Below are positions 1 through 10,105 of a stretch of DNA of 64,000 nucleotides, in pieces. Location: NCBI GenBank assembly GCA_964019695.1, contig OZ026524.1:18283509-18347508 (forward strand). The letters run 5' to 3'. Under the pieces are notes generated by a model. It ran no database searches. It was not told where the DNA came from and saw only the letters and a list, made by a program, of their open reading frames with translations. The DNA comes from Loripinus fragilis. Lineage: Eukaryota > Mollusca > Bivalvia > Lucinida > Lucinidae. A program made the position numbers and the translations under genes. How positions within the stretch are numbered: the first letter of the stretch is position 1; each line of letters begins with the position of its first letter.

Positions 1-2
1 GA

Positions 3-1763
3 GAAGGTATTATTGTACCAATTTTCAAAGGCGGATGTCAGGATGAAGCTAGCAACTATAGGGGTATAACATTAATTAACATAATGGGGAAGATTTATTC
101 TCAAATTCTACTTAACCGGTTAAATAAATGGGCAGAAGAGGAAGAAAAAATATTAGATAATCAATTTGGATTCCAGAAAGGTAAATCTACGGTAGATTGC
201 ATTTTTACATTTTATTCAATCATAGCAAAAACTTTGGGCTCAAAAGAAAAATTATACTGTGTTTTTATTGATTACGAAAAAGCATTCGATAAAGTAGATA
301 GATCTTTCCTATGGCAAAAACTTATACTTGAAAAAGTAAGTTCTAAATTGGTCAAGACACTAAATGCCATGTATTCAGTGGTAAAATCGTGCGTACGACA
401 TAGATCTGCCTATTCACGCTTTTTCCATTCGTATATTGGCCTAAAACAAGGGGATCCATGTTCACCAATACTTTTCATGTTGTTCATTAACGATATTGTA
501 CAAAATATTAAGTCCGATTCCAATGATATATTCACTGTGGATGATATGCAATTATTTTTACTATTGTACTGTGATGATGCTGTAGTCTTTGCCAAATCAC
601 CAGAAGTTTTACAATCTATGCTTTATGATATTGAAACATATTGTACACAATGGGGCTTGAAAATTAACACGAAAAAAACAAAAGCAATGATATTTGAAAA
701 AGGGAGACATAGTCATTTCGATTTTTACCTCAACAACACAAAACTAGAACTTGTTACATCTTTTAAATATTTGGGAATTCATTTTTTCAAAAACGGTAAC
801 TGGTACAGAACTCAAAAACTGTTAGCTCAACATGCATCTTTTGCTTTACATAACCTGTTTTCACTATTTGGGGAACTTGAATTACCAGTGTCAGAAAAAT
901 GTAAAATGTTCGATATACTCGTTGGTTCCATACTCGGATACGGTGCAGAGGTCTGGGGTATACATGAGGCAAAAGACATCGAAATCTTGCACACGAAATT
1001 TTGCAGATGGGTACTTAATGTAAGAAAATCTACAAATTTATCTGGCCTTTATGGAGAACTGGGCAGGGTACCACTCTTAATTTACAGGAAAATCAGTATG
1101 ATCCGATATTGGATAAAGCTTCTTAGATCTGGTGATAATTTCATACCAAAGAAAGTATATATTATGTTAAAGAATGATGCAGATAATAATATAACATATA
1201 ATGGCTTAAACTGGGCGTATCAAATTAAATGCATTTTAGATAGTATCGGACTCAGCTATATTTGGAATGACCAGTTTTTCCTAGATACAGTGCCATTCAC
1301 GTTAATAAAACAAAGATTAATCGATATGTACCAGCAGACCTGGTACGCATCCATTAATAATTCAAACAGACTAGAAACGTATGCACGCTTTAAACACGAA
1401 TTTTCTCATGAAAAATATTTAGACATTGTTACAGAAAATAAATATAGAAAGGCATTAACCCAGTTTAGGCTCTCGTCACATGATTTGGCGATTGAACGAG
1501 GTCGATATCAAAATATAGATCGACAGGAAAGAATTTGCAATTTCTGTACGGGCAAACTTGTAGAGAGTGAGTATCACTTTCTACTAGTTTGCCCGCTCTA
1601 CAGGGAACTACGACAGAAATATATGAAGTCATATTACTGCCGTTGGCCAACACTTAATAAATTTGACAGTTTGATGTCAGCAGATAACAAAAGAACAATT
1701 TTGAGTCTTGCAAAATATATATATTATGCTTCTGAGCTAAGGAGAAATAGCCAAGTGACATGA
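3..1763 (+). CDS. LINE ORF2 fragment, reverse transcriptase and C-terminal domain (5' cut by window edge)
   Basis: A non-LTR retrotransposon polyprotein part, open from the window edge to TGA at 1761-1763. RT landmarks, counted from the Met at 84: a FGFQKG block near residue 48, FIDYEKAFD with the first catalytic Asp near residue 63, a GLKQGDPCSP block near residue 119, and the catalytic YCDD at residues 162-165 (bases 567-578). The C-terminal part ends in a CCHC-like ICNFC...HFLLVC motif, usual in several LINE clades. It is identical to the same segment at 8112-9872, which shows the frame continuing upstream. It has no endonuclease or ORF1. RT is followed by a long C-terminal region with no RNase H that I recognise. 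I leave the clade open. It is probably not mobile alone because the full copy shown to the right is 5'-truncated. Confidence 0.9.
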   Translation, partial: EGIIVPIFKGGCQDEASNYRGITLINIMGKIYSQILLNRLNKWAEEEEKILDNQFGFQKGKSTVDCIFTFYSIIAKTLGSKEKLYCVFIDYEKAFDKVDRSFLWQKLILEKVSSKLVKTLNAMYSVVKSCVRHRSAYSRFFHSYIGLKQGDPCSPILFMLFINDIVQNIKSDSNDIFTVDDMQLFLLLYCDDAVVFAKSPEVLQSMLYDIETYCTQWGLKINTKKTKAMIFEKGRHSHFDFYLNNTKLELVTSFKYLGIHFFKNGNWYRTQKLLAQHASFALHNLFSLFGELELPVSEKCKMFDILVGSILGYGAEVWGIHEAKDIEILHTKFCRWVLNVRKSTNLSGLYGELGRVPLLIYRKISMIRYWIKLLRSGDNFIPKKVYIMLKNDADNNITYNGLNWAYQIKCILDSIGLSYIWNDQFFLDTVPFTLIKQRLIDMYQQTWYASINNSNRLETYARFKHEFSHEKYLDIVTENKYRKALTQFRLSSHDLAIERGRYQNIDRQERICNFCTGKLVESEYHFLLVCPLYRELRQKYMKSYYCRWPTLNKFDSLMSADNKRTILSLAKYIYYASELRRNSQVT

Positions 1764-1997
1764 TTATCCCTGATGTTTACTAATTCTACATCAAAATAGC
1801 ATGGCGATATCAGCAACTAATAAGGGACAATGTCCCTCAGGAGTTTCTGAAATCATTTGTTACACCAGGCTGTTTGTCTGTAAAGCTCCTTGATAACTGT
1901 ATGTATTGTCCTCACTACTCTATATATGTTATTGTAGGCTATAAGCATAGATATGTTTGCTTAATGCTGAAATAAAAGTATAGTATATAGTATATAG
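1764..1997 (+). other. LINE 3' UTR with polyadenylation signal and TATAG-type tail
   Basis: Follows the ORF2 stop. An AATAAA lies at 1971-1976, followed by a short tail of TATAG-like units (about 1978-1997). Many LINEs end in short repeats instead of poly(A). Sequence after 1997 resembles the repeats upstream of the LINE at 7403-7530, so the LINE ends here. An identical copy lies at 9873-10106. Confidence 0.65.
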
Positions 1998-2347
1998 TTT
2001 TGGTAATTTACCAATTCTGAAATTAGAGATACTATATTTAGGATTAGAAACTTACGCTTGGAACGTTCCAGCATATACATAGGGTTTAAACATTCGATAG
2101 TTAGAAGAACTTATTATTATATTTGAATATACCAGTAACTATATATTATTTGAACGGTTTTAGTACATTTAAGTTTGAGTAACGTTAATAGAAGAAGAAA
2201 AGTGGAACTTGATATCTGTCTCCAGTGTTGTTATTTATTTAAGTATATTGTGAGCCAGGACATACCGCTCACCACACCTCTCACAGCTCACCATTCGCTA
2301 AGTTCCCCAGAACATTCAAACTGACTGATTTCCTCCACCTTTAAAAC
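1998..2347 (+). other. Distal part of putative 5' LTR
   Basis: Non-coding DNA between the LINE tail and the PBS-like site, identical to 10107-10456. It starts with a GGTAATTTACCAA motif like the repeats before the LINE and ends ...TTTAAAAC. It holds TATTTAAG-like promoter-type AT-rich sequence near 2240. Calling it an LTR depends on the retroelement reading of the whole repeat. Confidence 0.4.
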
Positions 2348-2365
2348 TGGTGGAGAATCCGGGTA
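2348..2365 (+). promoter_or_regulatory. Putative primer-binding site
   Basis: The 18-base stretch TGGTGGAGAATCCGGGTA begins at the very base where the left direct repeat ends. TGG is complementary to the CCA end of tRNAs, as in retroelement PBSs. I could not match the rest to a named tRNA by eye, so the primer is unknown. Confidence 0.4.
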
Positions 2366-2412
2366 ACAACTTTTAAGCTTGTTACATCGATCCCTATCTA
2401 CAGAAAAGACCA

Positions 2413-3159
2413 ATGGACGCGTCCTGGAGACACAGCACTGGATATGACAGCAGATATCATGGCTGTCATAGTCACTTTAGACCATACTGGCGATCGCGGT
2501 TCCAGACAAGACCAGTGTATTTTGCTCGAGAGCCTTCTGAGGCACAACACGATGTGAGGAACTTTACACTGCCTGATCGGACATCATTCAAGAAACCTAA
2601 GAGCAAAGCTACCCTAGCAAGAGACAGGATGAGAATGCAGAAGTTCCGTGAAGATAAGGATGCGTGTTCTGCGTTGCCGTTTTTCCAGCTTGAGGACTCG
2701 CAAATTAAGGAAGTTTTAAGTTTACAGTGTGACGCTCAGGCAAATTTCAATTCTAAGTCTAAATTACAAAGTGCTGCCAAGGTTATTAAAAAACTAAAGA
2801 CAAGTTTGGACTTTTCGCGTACATCAAATAACCAACTACATGAGGAAAAAGAACAAGCTGGCGAACTCGTTCGATATCTGATGCAGTCCCAGTTTGAGAA
2901 TATGTCCAAACTGAAAAATGAACTGGCAACCGAGAAAAGGACCGTTCATAAGTTCGTCGCTCAAAACGTTGAGCGTCAACGTGAAATCGTTAGACTGAAA
3001 ACAGAGCTCGCGAAATTAATTGATCTCCATACCCAAGAAGTAAATATGAGACGGACGCTAGAAGACAAAGTTAAACGTAAACATAGAGTGACATCATCGG
3101 AGAAGGAAAACGGAGACCCGCTCATAAACGGAAGTGTACCAATAGGCGTTGGTACATAA
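2413..3159 (+). CDS. Gag-like coiled-coil protein of the putative retroelement (hypothetical)
   Basis: 248 codons, ATG at 2413, TAA at 3157-3159. It is the only substantial ORF between the two direct repeats and starts about 65 bases after the repeat end, the usual place for gag. Residues 1-55 are rich in His, Tyr, Arg and aromatic residues. Residues about 60-85 form a basic block (SKATLARDRMRMQKF). Residues about 105-220 are Lys/Glu/Leu-rich with heptad-like spacing, predicting a long coiled coil. There is no CCHC zinc knuckle, protease motif, signal peptide or membrane segment. Known: Gag proteins often oligomerise through helical domains and bind RNA through basic segments. The Gag role is inferred from position and composition, not from a recognised family match. 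A domesticated or host exon origin is possible. The open frame of this length in AT-rich DNA argues for selection or recent origin. Confidence 0.55.
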   Translation: MDASWRHSTGYDSRYHGCHSHFRPYWRSRFQTRPVYFAREPSEAQHDVRNFTLPDRTSFKKPKSKATLARDRMRMQKFREDKDACSALPFFQLEDSQIKEVLSLQCDAQANFNSKSKLQSAAKVIKKLKTSLDFSRTSNNQLHEEKEQAGELVRYLMQSQFENMSKLKNELATEKRTVHKFVAQNVERQREIVRLKTELAKLIDLHTQEVNMRRTLEDKVKRKHRVTSSEKENGDPLINGSVPIGVGT

Positions 3160-5439
3160 ATGTCTTTTGGGGGTTGGTATGTGGACAAAACTTTTTTTGA
3201 AACTTGTCCTCTGCGCGCGCCTTGCAACGATAAGGCCCATATGAGCCTGTGATTTTGGCACAGACTCATATCAGTCTTAAAGGCGCACCAGATTTTTTTG
3301 ATTTTTAAGACTTATGCCAAGTGCACATGTATACTTTTATGCACAGAGGACATTTTTCAAGTCGTTTTGTTCACAATAAGAAACAAAAACAAATCTTGGT
3401 TAAAGTATATATTCGTAAGATTTTTTTTTTTTGCATTGGTAATATTTTATGGTTTAGAAATGTTTTTTTTTTACCTATTTCAATTTTTATGTTTAAGAAT
3501 GTATTCGCATTTCCGAACTAGATTTAGATTTTTGAAAAAGATGTGTTCAAAGGAGAAATGTGAAAACTGATTTATAATGCGCGAGAATATCATATTCTAC
3601 GCAGGTTCACAGCTTAAATGCTGGTCGCAATATAGGTTGAACGGAGGAAATTCGGGTCAAACTGGGTTAATATGCAGTTTGATCACTATTTCCCTGTTTG
3701 GCATTATATTCGCGTATAGTACAGTAGCGGGTCTTAAATCAAGGCTTCTTATAATTATTTGTGTTGCTCGAGATATGCGCCGTGTGGGCATAATTTTGAA
3801 CTAAAACACAGCTGTATGTCAGCTTTATTGGTTTAGAAGTTGATGAGTTACATGCTAATCTCAGTCTTCGTAAATTATTCTGATAGATTTACTTGTAACA
3901 GTTAATTTGATGTGATTTGACCGTTGACAGCAGATACTTTTTGATCCGAGTCTGAGCAGTAGTTTGTGTATTAATTATGATTATAGTTAGCCTGTGCTCT
4001 AGACTGCGCTCATGCGTATACTAGTTTCAGGTTGAATGTAATTATCATTGTACTACACAAGCCTATTGGAAATCATCGCAACTTTATGAATGTTGTTGAA
4101 GGTTGCATACAAATAACTACAGCCCGATCTGGGTTTTAGCAGGCATATAAATACACTGTAGGTTGTGTTGGTTACGCTTAATCTGCAATATAGACTGTGT
4201 ACCTACACATGCTAGTGTCAGATTAATCGTATTTGACCCTATAGTGCAATTTACATGGACACAGACCGATCAGATTCTTTACAAATTAGGTTTGGTTTCT
4301 TGGTAAGCTTAGGCTGATGAACGATGGTCCATATAAGACATGTTTATAATATTATTACAATGAAGAGTGTTAGTAAACACAAGCTGATCAAACGCTGGGT
4401 TGCTCTGGTTTACACTGTCATGATAAATGAACGACTCAACTCAGTGCAGACTGGTTCTGGTCATTAATAACTGCCGTTCTTATCATATTCTGACATCAAA
4501 AGTGACTGTTTAGCGAATAACGAATACCCCAGCCAGACGATGCGAAAGCGGAGAATGGTTGAAGTCTTTGTTATTCAACTTTCGTCGTTCGTTTTCATGA
4601 ACAGTGTGCATTGCTCGGCAATGTGTATGACCGGATGTTGATTTTCTGGACAGCTTATTTACTGTCAGGTATATATTAATAGGCTATTTGTATTTATTGT
4701 GCGTGTTCGCCTTCGACCACATGCAAAGTATATTTTTCGTGAAGAATGTGAAGGTGATACACCCGAGCTTGTTTACCTAAAACACAAGAAATACTTCTGA
4801 AGCAAGCACAGTTATTAGGTGGTTCAATAAGACAACGGTATAACTCTATCTTAGTTTTTGTGTGACTGAATTTCAAGCTTCCCAAACGTCATCGCTCATT
4901 TTGCGATACAACAGTGTCAATTTGATGGCTTTGCTTTGCATTTGAAAATACAATATAAATTTGCACTATATTTGTGACATTTACAATATTGATGTTTGCT
5001 ATGGCAACGGGTAGTATGTCCAACTTATCCCCATGCGCATGCGCCCCTTGGTCCAAAGATAAGCCCAGCCCATTTCTTCTTTCTTTTTTCTGTTCCTTCT
5101 AGCTACCTGTGTTACCCGATGCCAAGTAAATGCAATAGTAATGTAATTGCTGTTTCCATAAACAAACCACTTCTTCAAGATGATAGAAGTATTTCGTGAA
5201 TGGGAACAGTCTTAAACTTAACAAACTTTGTTTAACATATGTAACAACTGTAAATGAATTTTCAAATACAGCAGAAAAAAGCCACATTGGTACGGTGCGA
5301 ATGTACATGTCGTCAGTTGCATTATCTGCGACGTCAGGGAAGGTTGAAATGCACACGTTACGCACATTGGTAGACGTGAGTCTGTACCAAACAGTCATTT
5401 GTTAAGTGCATGTTTAATAGATAAAAAATGTATGTTTTT

Positions 5440-5830
5440 TGTAATTTGTTTAAGCACAATCCTATTGTCAAGTTAGTGACAAGCTCAGCTTAGATATAGT
5501 TGTATTTTTGTAAACTGTGTTAGCACAATTAAATTTGTCAAGTTAGCGATGCGCCTAGCTTAGACTATAGTTTTTGTAATTTGTTTTAGAACAAATATTG
5601 TCAAGTTAGCGATGCGCTTAGCTTAGACTGTAGTGTTTTTATCAATTGTTTAGATAGCAAATATTGTCAAGTTAGCGACAAGCTAAGCTTAGATTTATAA
5701 TCTTTGTAATTTGTTTTAGTAAAATACTATTGTCATGTTAGCGACACGCTTAGCTTATAGTTTTTTGTAATTTGCTATAGCACAATGCTTTTGTTATTTT
5801 TGTCGCAAGCTTAGTTTATCTATTTTTATG
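5440..5830. repeat. ~65-bp tandem repeat, about six degenerate units
   Basis: GTCAAGTTAGCGA-type cores start near 5467, 5537, 5600, 5666 and 5732, with a decayed one near 5790. Each is followed by GCTTAGCTTAGA-like and TTTTTGTAATTTG-like parts. Spacing is 58-70 bases. Confidence 0.8.
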
Positions 5831-6749
5831 ATAGACTTTATATTTCTATAGAATCTGAGAATCTTGTTGTTTTTGTGAGTTTTGAGTAGATTCTCGTCTG
5901 TATGAATGAGCGAAAACTTTTCGGTGCTAAAATGACGAGAATGTCAACATGCAACGTATAGGTACATGTTCCGTACAGTGGGGAATTACTCTGTTATTTT
6001 GTCTAGACATATACTCACTATCTGTGGTAAGATAGTTGGAGTTCAAATGCGGCTGTTGGTCTGTAGAGATAGGCAAAGCAACAATAGTGCAACAAGACTT
6101 TGGAAGTCGAAACAGTAAAACATCAATTTATGTTAGTCGATGTTTTACTGCATATAATGTTGTAACGATTATATCACTAGGCAACAGGCATTGTTTTTAA
6201 AACAGATAGCTATGATATTACATACATGGGATGGAAGGTTCTCCATGGTATGGGTTTTACACTGTAATGTGCACTACTAGGGTACCCTTATCTAATTTTG
6301 TACAGTCATGCTGATTGATTGCCGATTGCAATGATAGCGTGGTTGTACAGGATTATATGTTCTATTAAAGGACAGTTGGCAATCAAAGTTCAGTTATTAT
6401 ACTTTGTTGCCACAGAAAATATTTTATATTTTATTGCAGCCAAAGTATTACATGTTGTAAATAATTAAATATGCTGGTGAATTACGCCTGGCCATCGTAC
6501 ATTCATCATGCCTATTTTTGGTATGTTTATATCACAGGATAATTGTTTTGTCGAGTAGCTATGTTTATGCACAGACAATCAAAATCCAAATCCTTATTAA
6601 GGTTATTTTTGTAAAGGAAATTTTAATCAAGCAACAACCATATCCTTAATTATTAGATGTTATATGTCTATAAGTTGCATTATGTGTCAGGTAGCACTGA
6701 TTATTTGTATGTATATTTTCTAGTATGTAATTTACCTTCCATTACTGTA

Positions 6750-6915
6750 ATCAAATAAAGAAATCAACTTTGGGGACCAAAGTTTTACAAGGTCAGGAGA
6801 GTTATTATGATGGGAATTTTTGGAACTTTGGATTCTAAATAAATAATAAAATAAATAATCATTTATTTATTTTATTTATTTATTTTTCTAAATCAATAAA
6901 GAAATCAACTTTGAA
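6750..6915. repeat. Short direct repeat flanking an AT-rich hairpin
   Basis: ATCAATAAAGAAATCAACTTTG-like sequence occurs near 6750-6772 and 6892-6914. Between them AAATAAATAATAAAATAAAT faces a matching ATTTATTTATTTTATTTATT near 6836-6885, which can fold. Confidence 0.6.
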
Positions 6916-7141
6916 TTTTCAAGTGTAATACAGTCATGTTGGGTATCAAATTAATTGTCGTTTTAAGCAGATGATGAATTTGGAAATGATAGTTTGACTA
7001 GGAAATATTTAATTCAAAATTTGAAGATTTTAATTTATTTTGCATTTTAGACCAGAATATGTCTTCTTAATTACTGAGTCGAACCCAAGCTTCTTGCAGG
7101 TGTTGACATCAATTAAGGTGATCATATTTTAGCGTCTTACA

Positions 7142-7259
7142 TTTGACGAACAATAGCGCTGTTCACACATGATTTAGTTGTGCAAACATGCTAACGGGAG
7201 TTGAGATCACAACGTCTGTTAACCACGTCCGTTTGGCGGCGGCGCTATTGTCCGTCAAA
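7142..7259. repeat. Inverted repeat, 18-base arms
   Basis: TTTGACGAACAATAGCGC (7142-7159) faces GCGCTATTGTCCGTCAAA (7242-7259), with one mismatch and about 80 bases between. Could be a small DNA element or a structured 3' region of the retroelement. Confidence 0.6.
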
Positions 7260-7402
7260 GAGATTTGCTTAATGAGATGTTAATCTATATGTTTTAGGAC
7301 CGCCTTATGGCTCTGCCAAGGTGATTGGCGAATGCTGTAAATTTTAAAATATGGGCGTGTCTGTTTTTTCTAGAATTTAGTAATTTTGATTTATGAAAAT
7401 CA

Positions 7403-7530
7403 GTTAGGATTTACCAACTAAACGATTAAGACGTGATAATTTAAGATAGTTTGGATCTACCAACTCAGTGGTCAAGATATAATACTGTTTGGATTTACCA
7501 ACCGAAAATTTATGACATTTAATCTAATTT
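7403..7530. repeat. ~40-46-bp tandem repeat interrupted by the LINE
   Basis: GTTAGGATTTACCAAC at 7403, GTTTGGATCTACCAAC at 7449 and GTTTGGATTTACCAAC at 7487. A related GTTTTGGTAATTTACCAA lies right after the LINE tail at 10106 (and at 1997). The LINE therefore seems to have landed inside this array. Confidence 0.65.
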
Positions 7531-7532
7531 AA

Positions 7533-9872
7533 GCTAAGGCCAAAAATGCGTGGTTTGATAAGAATTGTGCCGAAGCAAGCAATAACTTTAAGCAGGTCAG
7601 AAACCAGTTTTTGCGCAACAAATCTGATACGAACAGAAGGAATTTTGTTTCAATGAGAACCAGGTACAACAGAATTAAAAAGATTGCAAAGAAAAAACAA
7701 AAGCAAAAAGAAGGCAGGGAGGTTTCTGCATTGGCAAAAAAACAACCCAAAAAATTTTGGAAAACCATCAAGAAAAAACTTAAGAAAAAAGCACAACAGT
7801 CTGAAAAAATAACGATCACTGATTTGTTTGATCATTTTAAATCCATTTATGGCGAAGATGAGAATACAACAGGCCAAGAGGACCGAGACCTACATGTAAA
7901 CCCTGAACAGGTAGTTAACGAAGAGCTTGATGCAGAAATATCCCTAACCGAAATAAAAAATGCTATTTTTGCTCAAAAAAATAATAAAAGTACAGGTACA
8001 GACCAGATTTGCGCAGAGATACTCAAAGCCTCTTTTGATATTGTTTCACCTTTTTTATTCAAATTGTATAACAGATTGTTTTTAAATGCAGAATATCCAC
8101 GTCTATGGGGAGAAGGTATTATTGTACCAATTTTCAAAGGCGGATGTCAGGATGAAGCTAGCAACTATAGGGGTATAACATTAATTAACATAATGGGGAA
8201 GATTTATTCTCAAATTCTACTTAACCGGTTAAATAAATGGGCAGAAGAGGAAGAAAAAATATTAGATAATCAATTTGGATTCCAGAAAGGTAAATCTACG
8301 GTAGATTGCATTTTTACATTTTATTCAATCATAGCAAAAACTTTGGGCTCAAAAGAAAAATTATACTGTGTTTTTATTGATTACGAAAAAGCATTCGATA
8401 AAGTAGATAGATCTTTCCTATGGCAAAAACTTATACTTGAAAAAGTAAGTTCTAAATTGGTCAAGACACTAAATGCCATGTATTCAGTGGTAAAATCGTG
8501 CGTACGACATAGATCTGCCTATTCACGCTTTTTCCATTCGTATATTGGCCTAAAACAAGGGGATCCATGTTCACCAATACTTTTCATGTTGTTCATTAAC
8601 GATATTGTACAAAATATTAAGTCCGATTCCAATGATATATTCACTGTGGATGATATGCAATTATTTTTACTATTGTACTGTGATGATGCTGTAGTCTTTG
8701 CCAAATCACCAGAAGTTTTACAATCTATGCTTTATGATATTGAAACATATTGTACACAATGGGGCTTGAAAATTAACACGAAAAAAACAAAAGCAATGAT
8801 ATTTGAAAAAGGGAGACATAGTCATTTCGATTTTTACCTCAACAACACAAAACTAGAACTTGTTACATCTTTTAAATATTTGGGAATTCATTTTTTCAAA
8901 AACGGTAACTGGTACAGAACTCAAAAACTGTTAGCTCAACATGCATCTTTTGCTTTACATAACCTGTTTTCACTATTTGGGGAACTTGAATTACCAGTGT
9001 CAGAAAAATGTAAAATGTTCGATATACTCGTTGGTTCCATACTCGGATACGGTGCAGAGGTCTGGGGTATACATGAGGCAAAAGACATCGAAATCTTGCA
9101 CACGAAATTTTGCAGATGGGTACTTAATGTAAGAAAATCTACAAATTTATCTGGCCTTTATGGAGAACTGGGCAGGGTACCACTCTTAATTTACAGGAAA
9201 ATCAGTATGATCCGATATTGGATAAAGCTTCTTAGATCTGGTGATAATTTCATACCAAAGAAAGTATATATTATGTTAAAGAATGATGCAGATAATAATA
9301 TAACATATAATGGCTTAAACTGGGCGTATCAAATTAAATGCATTTTAGATAGTATCGGACTCAGCTATATTTGGAATGACCAGTTTTTCCTAGATACAGT
9401 GCCATTCACGTTAATAAAACAAAGATTAATCGATATGTACCAGCAGACCTGGTACGCATCCATTAATAATTCAAACAGACTAGAAACGTATGCACGCTTT
9501 AAACACGAATTTTCTCATGAAAAATATTTAGACATTGTTACAGAAAATAAATATAGAAAGGCATTAACCCAGTTTAGGCTCTCGTCACATGATTTGGCGA
9601 TTGAACGAGGTCGATATCAAAATATAGATCGACAGGAAAGAATTTGCAATTTCTGTACGGGCAAACTTGTAGAGAGTGAGTATCACTTTCTACTAGTTTG
9701 CCCGCTCTACAGGGAACTACGACAGAAATATATGAAGTCATATTACTGCCGTTGGCCAACACTTAATAAATTTGACAGTTTGATGTCAGCAGATAACAAA
9801 AGAACAATTTTGAGTCTTGCAAAATATATATATTATGCTTCTGAGCTAAGGAGAAATAGCCAAGTGACATGA
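7533..9872 (+). CDS. LINE ORF2, 5'-truncated: linker, reverse transcriptase, C-terminal zinc-type domain
   Basis: Open from just after TAA (7530-7532) to TGA at 9870-9872, about 780 codons, with no natural start. It opens with an AWFDKNC motif typical of the linker after the LINE endonuclease, then a Lys-rich segment. The RT core follows: NNKSTGTDQI, an NYRGITLINI block, FIDYEKAFD (first Asp) and YCDDAVVF at 8676-8699. A CCHC-like ICNFC...HFLLVC motif lies near the end. All RT catalytic Asp residues are present and no stop or frameshift interrupts it, so the copy is young. Endonuclease and any ORF1 are absent, as expected for a dead-on-arrival LINE insertion. The C-terminal 559 codons are identical to the copy at 84-1763. 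It is related to the broken LINE at 49615-52426, with the same block order but a clearly different sequence. Clade not assigned. Confidence 0.9.
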   Translation, partial: AKAKNAWFDKNCAEASNNFKQVRNQFLRNKSDTNRRNFVSMRTRYNRIKKIAKKKQKQKEGREVSALAKKQPKKFWKTIKKKLKKKAQQSEKITITDLFDHFKSIYGEDENTTGQEDRDLHVNPEQVVNEELDAEISLTEIKNAIFAQKNNKSTGTDQICAEILKASFDIVSPFLFKLYNRLFLNAEYPRLWGEGIIVPIFKGGCQDEASNYRGITLINIMGKIYSQILLNRLNKWAEEEEKILDNQFGFQKGKSTVDCIFTFYSIIAKTLGSKEKLYCVFIDYEKAFDKVDRSFLWQKLILEKVSSKLVKTLNAMYSVVKSCVRHRSAYSRFFHSYIGLKQGDPCSPILFMLFINDIVQNIKSDSNDIFTVDDMQLFLLLYCDDAVVFAKSPEVLQSMLYDIETYCTQWGLKINTKKTKAMIFEKGRHSHFDFYLNNTKLELVTSFKYLGIHFFKNGNWYRTQKLLAQHASFALHNLFSLFGELELPVSEKCKMFDILVGSILGYGAEVWGIHEAKDIEILHTKFCRWVLNVRKSTNLSGLYGELGRVPLLIYRKISMIRYWIKLLRSGDNFIPKKVYIMLKNDADNNITYNGLNWAYQIKCILDSIGLSYIWNDQFFLDTVPFTLIKQRLIDMYQQTWYASINNSNRLETYARFKHEFSHEKYLDIVTENKYRKALTQFRLSSHDLAIERGRYQNIDRQERICNFCTGKLVESEYHFLLVCPLYRELRQKYMKSYYCRWPTLNKFDSLMSADNKRTILSLAKYIYYASELRRNSQVT

Positions 9873-10105
9873 TTATCCCTGATGTTTACTAATTCTACAT
9901 CAAAATAGCATGGCGATATCAGCAACTAATAAGGGACAATGTCCCTCAGGAGTTTCTGAAATCATTTGTTACACCAGGCTGTTTGTCTGTAAAGCTCCTT
10001 GATAACTGTATGTATTGTCCTCACTACTCTATATATGTTATTGTAGGCTATAAGCATAGATATGTTTGCTTAATGCTGAAATAAAAGTATAGTATATAGT
10101 ATATA
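7533..10105 (+). mobile_element. 5'-truncated LINE insertion
   Basis: From the first LINE-like codons (about 7540) through ORF2 to the AATAAA and TATAG tail at about 10105. The repeat motif on both sides (7403-7530 and 10106 onward) suggests insertion within an array. No exact target-site duplication could be fixed by eye. Confidence 0.75.

Larger units (their letters stand above)
1..2348 (+). repeat. Left copy of long identical direct repeat
   Basis: Aligns base for base with 8110-10457 wherever I compared them. The shared protein frame (559 codons) and the shadow frames are also identical. The copy already covers position 1, so it extends beyond the window. Divergence starts at 2349 versus 10458. 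Confidence 0.95.
3160..7402. other. Non-coding interior of the putative retroelement
   Basis: 4.2 kb with no frame longer than about 100 codons and no recognisable pol domain. Contains poly(T) runs near 3421-3470, the ~65-bp tandem block at 5440-5830, a direct repeat with an AT-rich hairpin at 6750-6915, and an inverted repeat at 7142-7259. Nothing else recognised. Confidence 0.6.

Noticed and set aside
3298..3570. 90-codon membrane-like frame
   Set aside because: Phe-rich translation of T-runs, non-coding composition, no homology.
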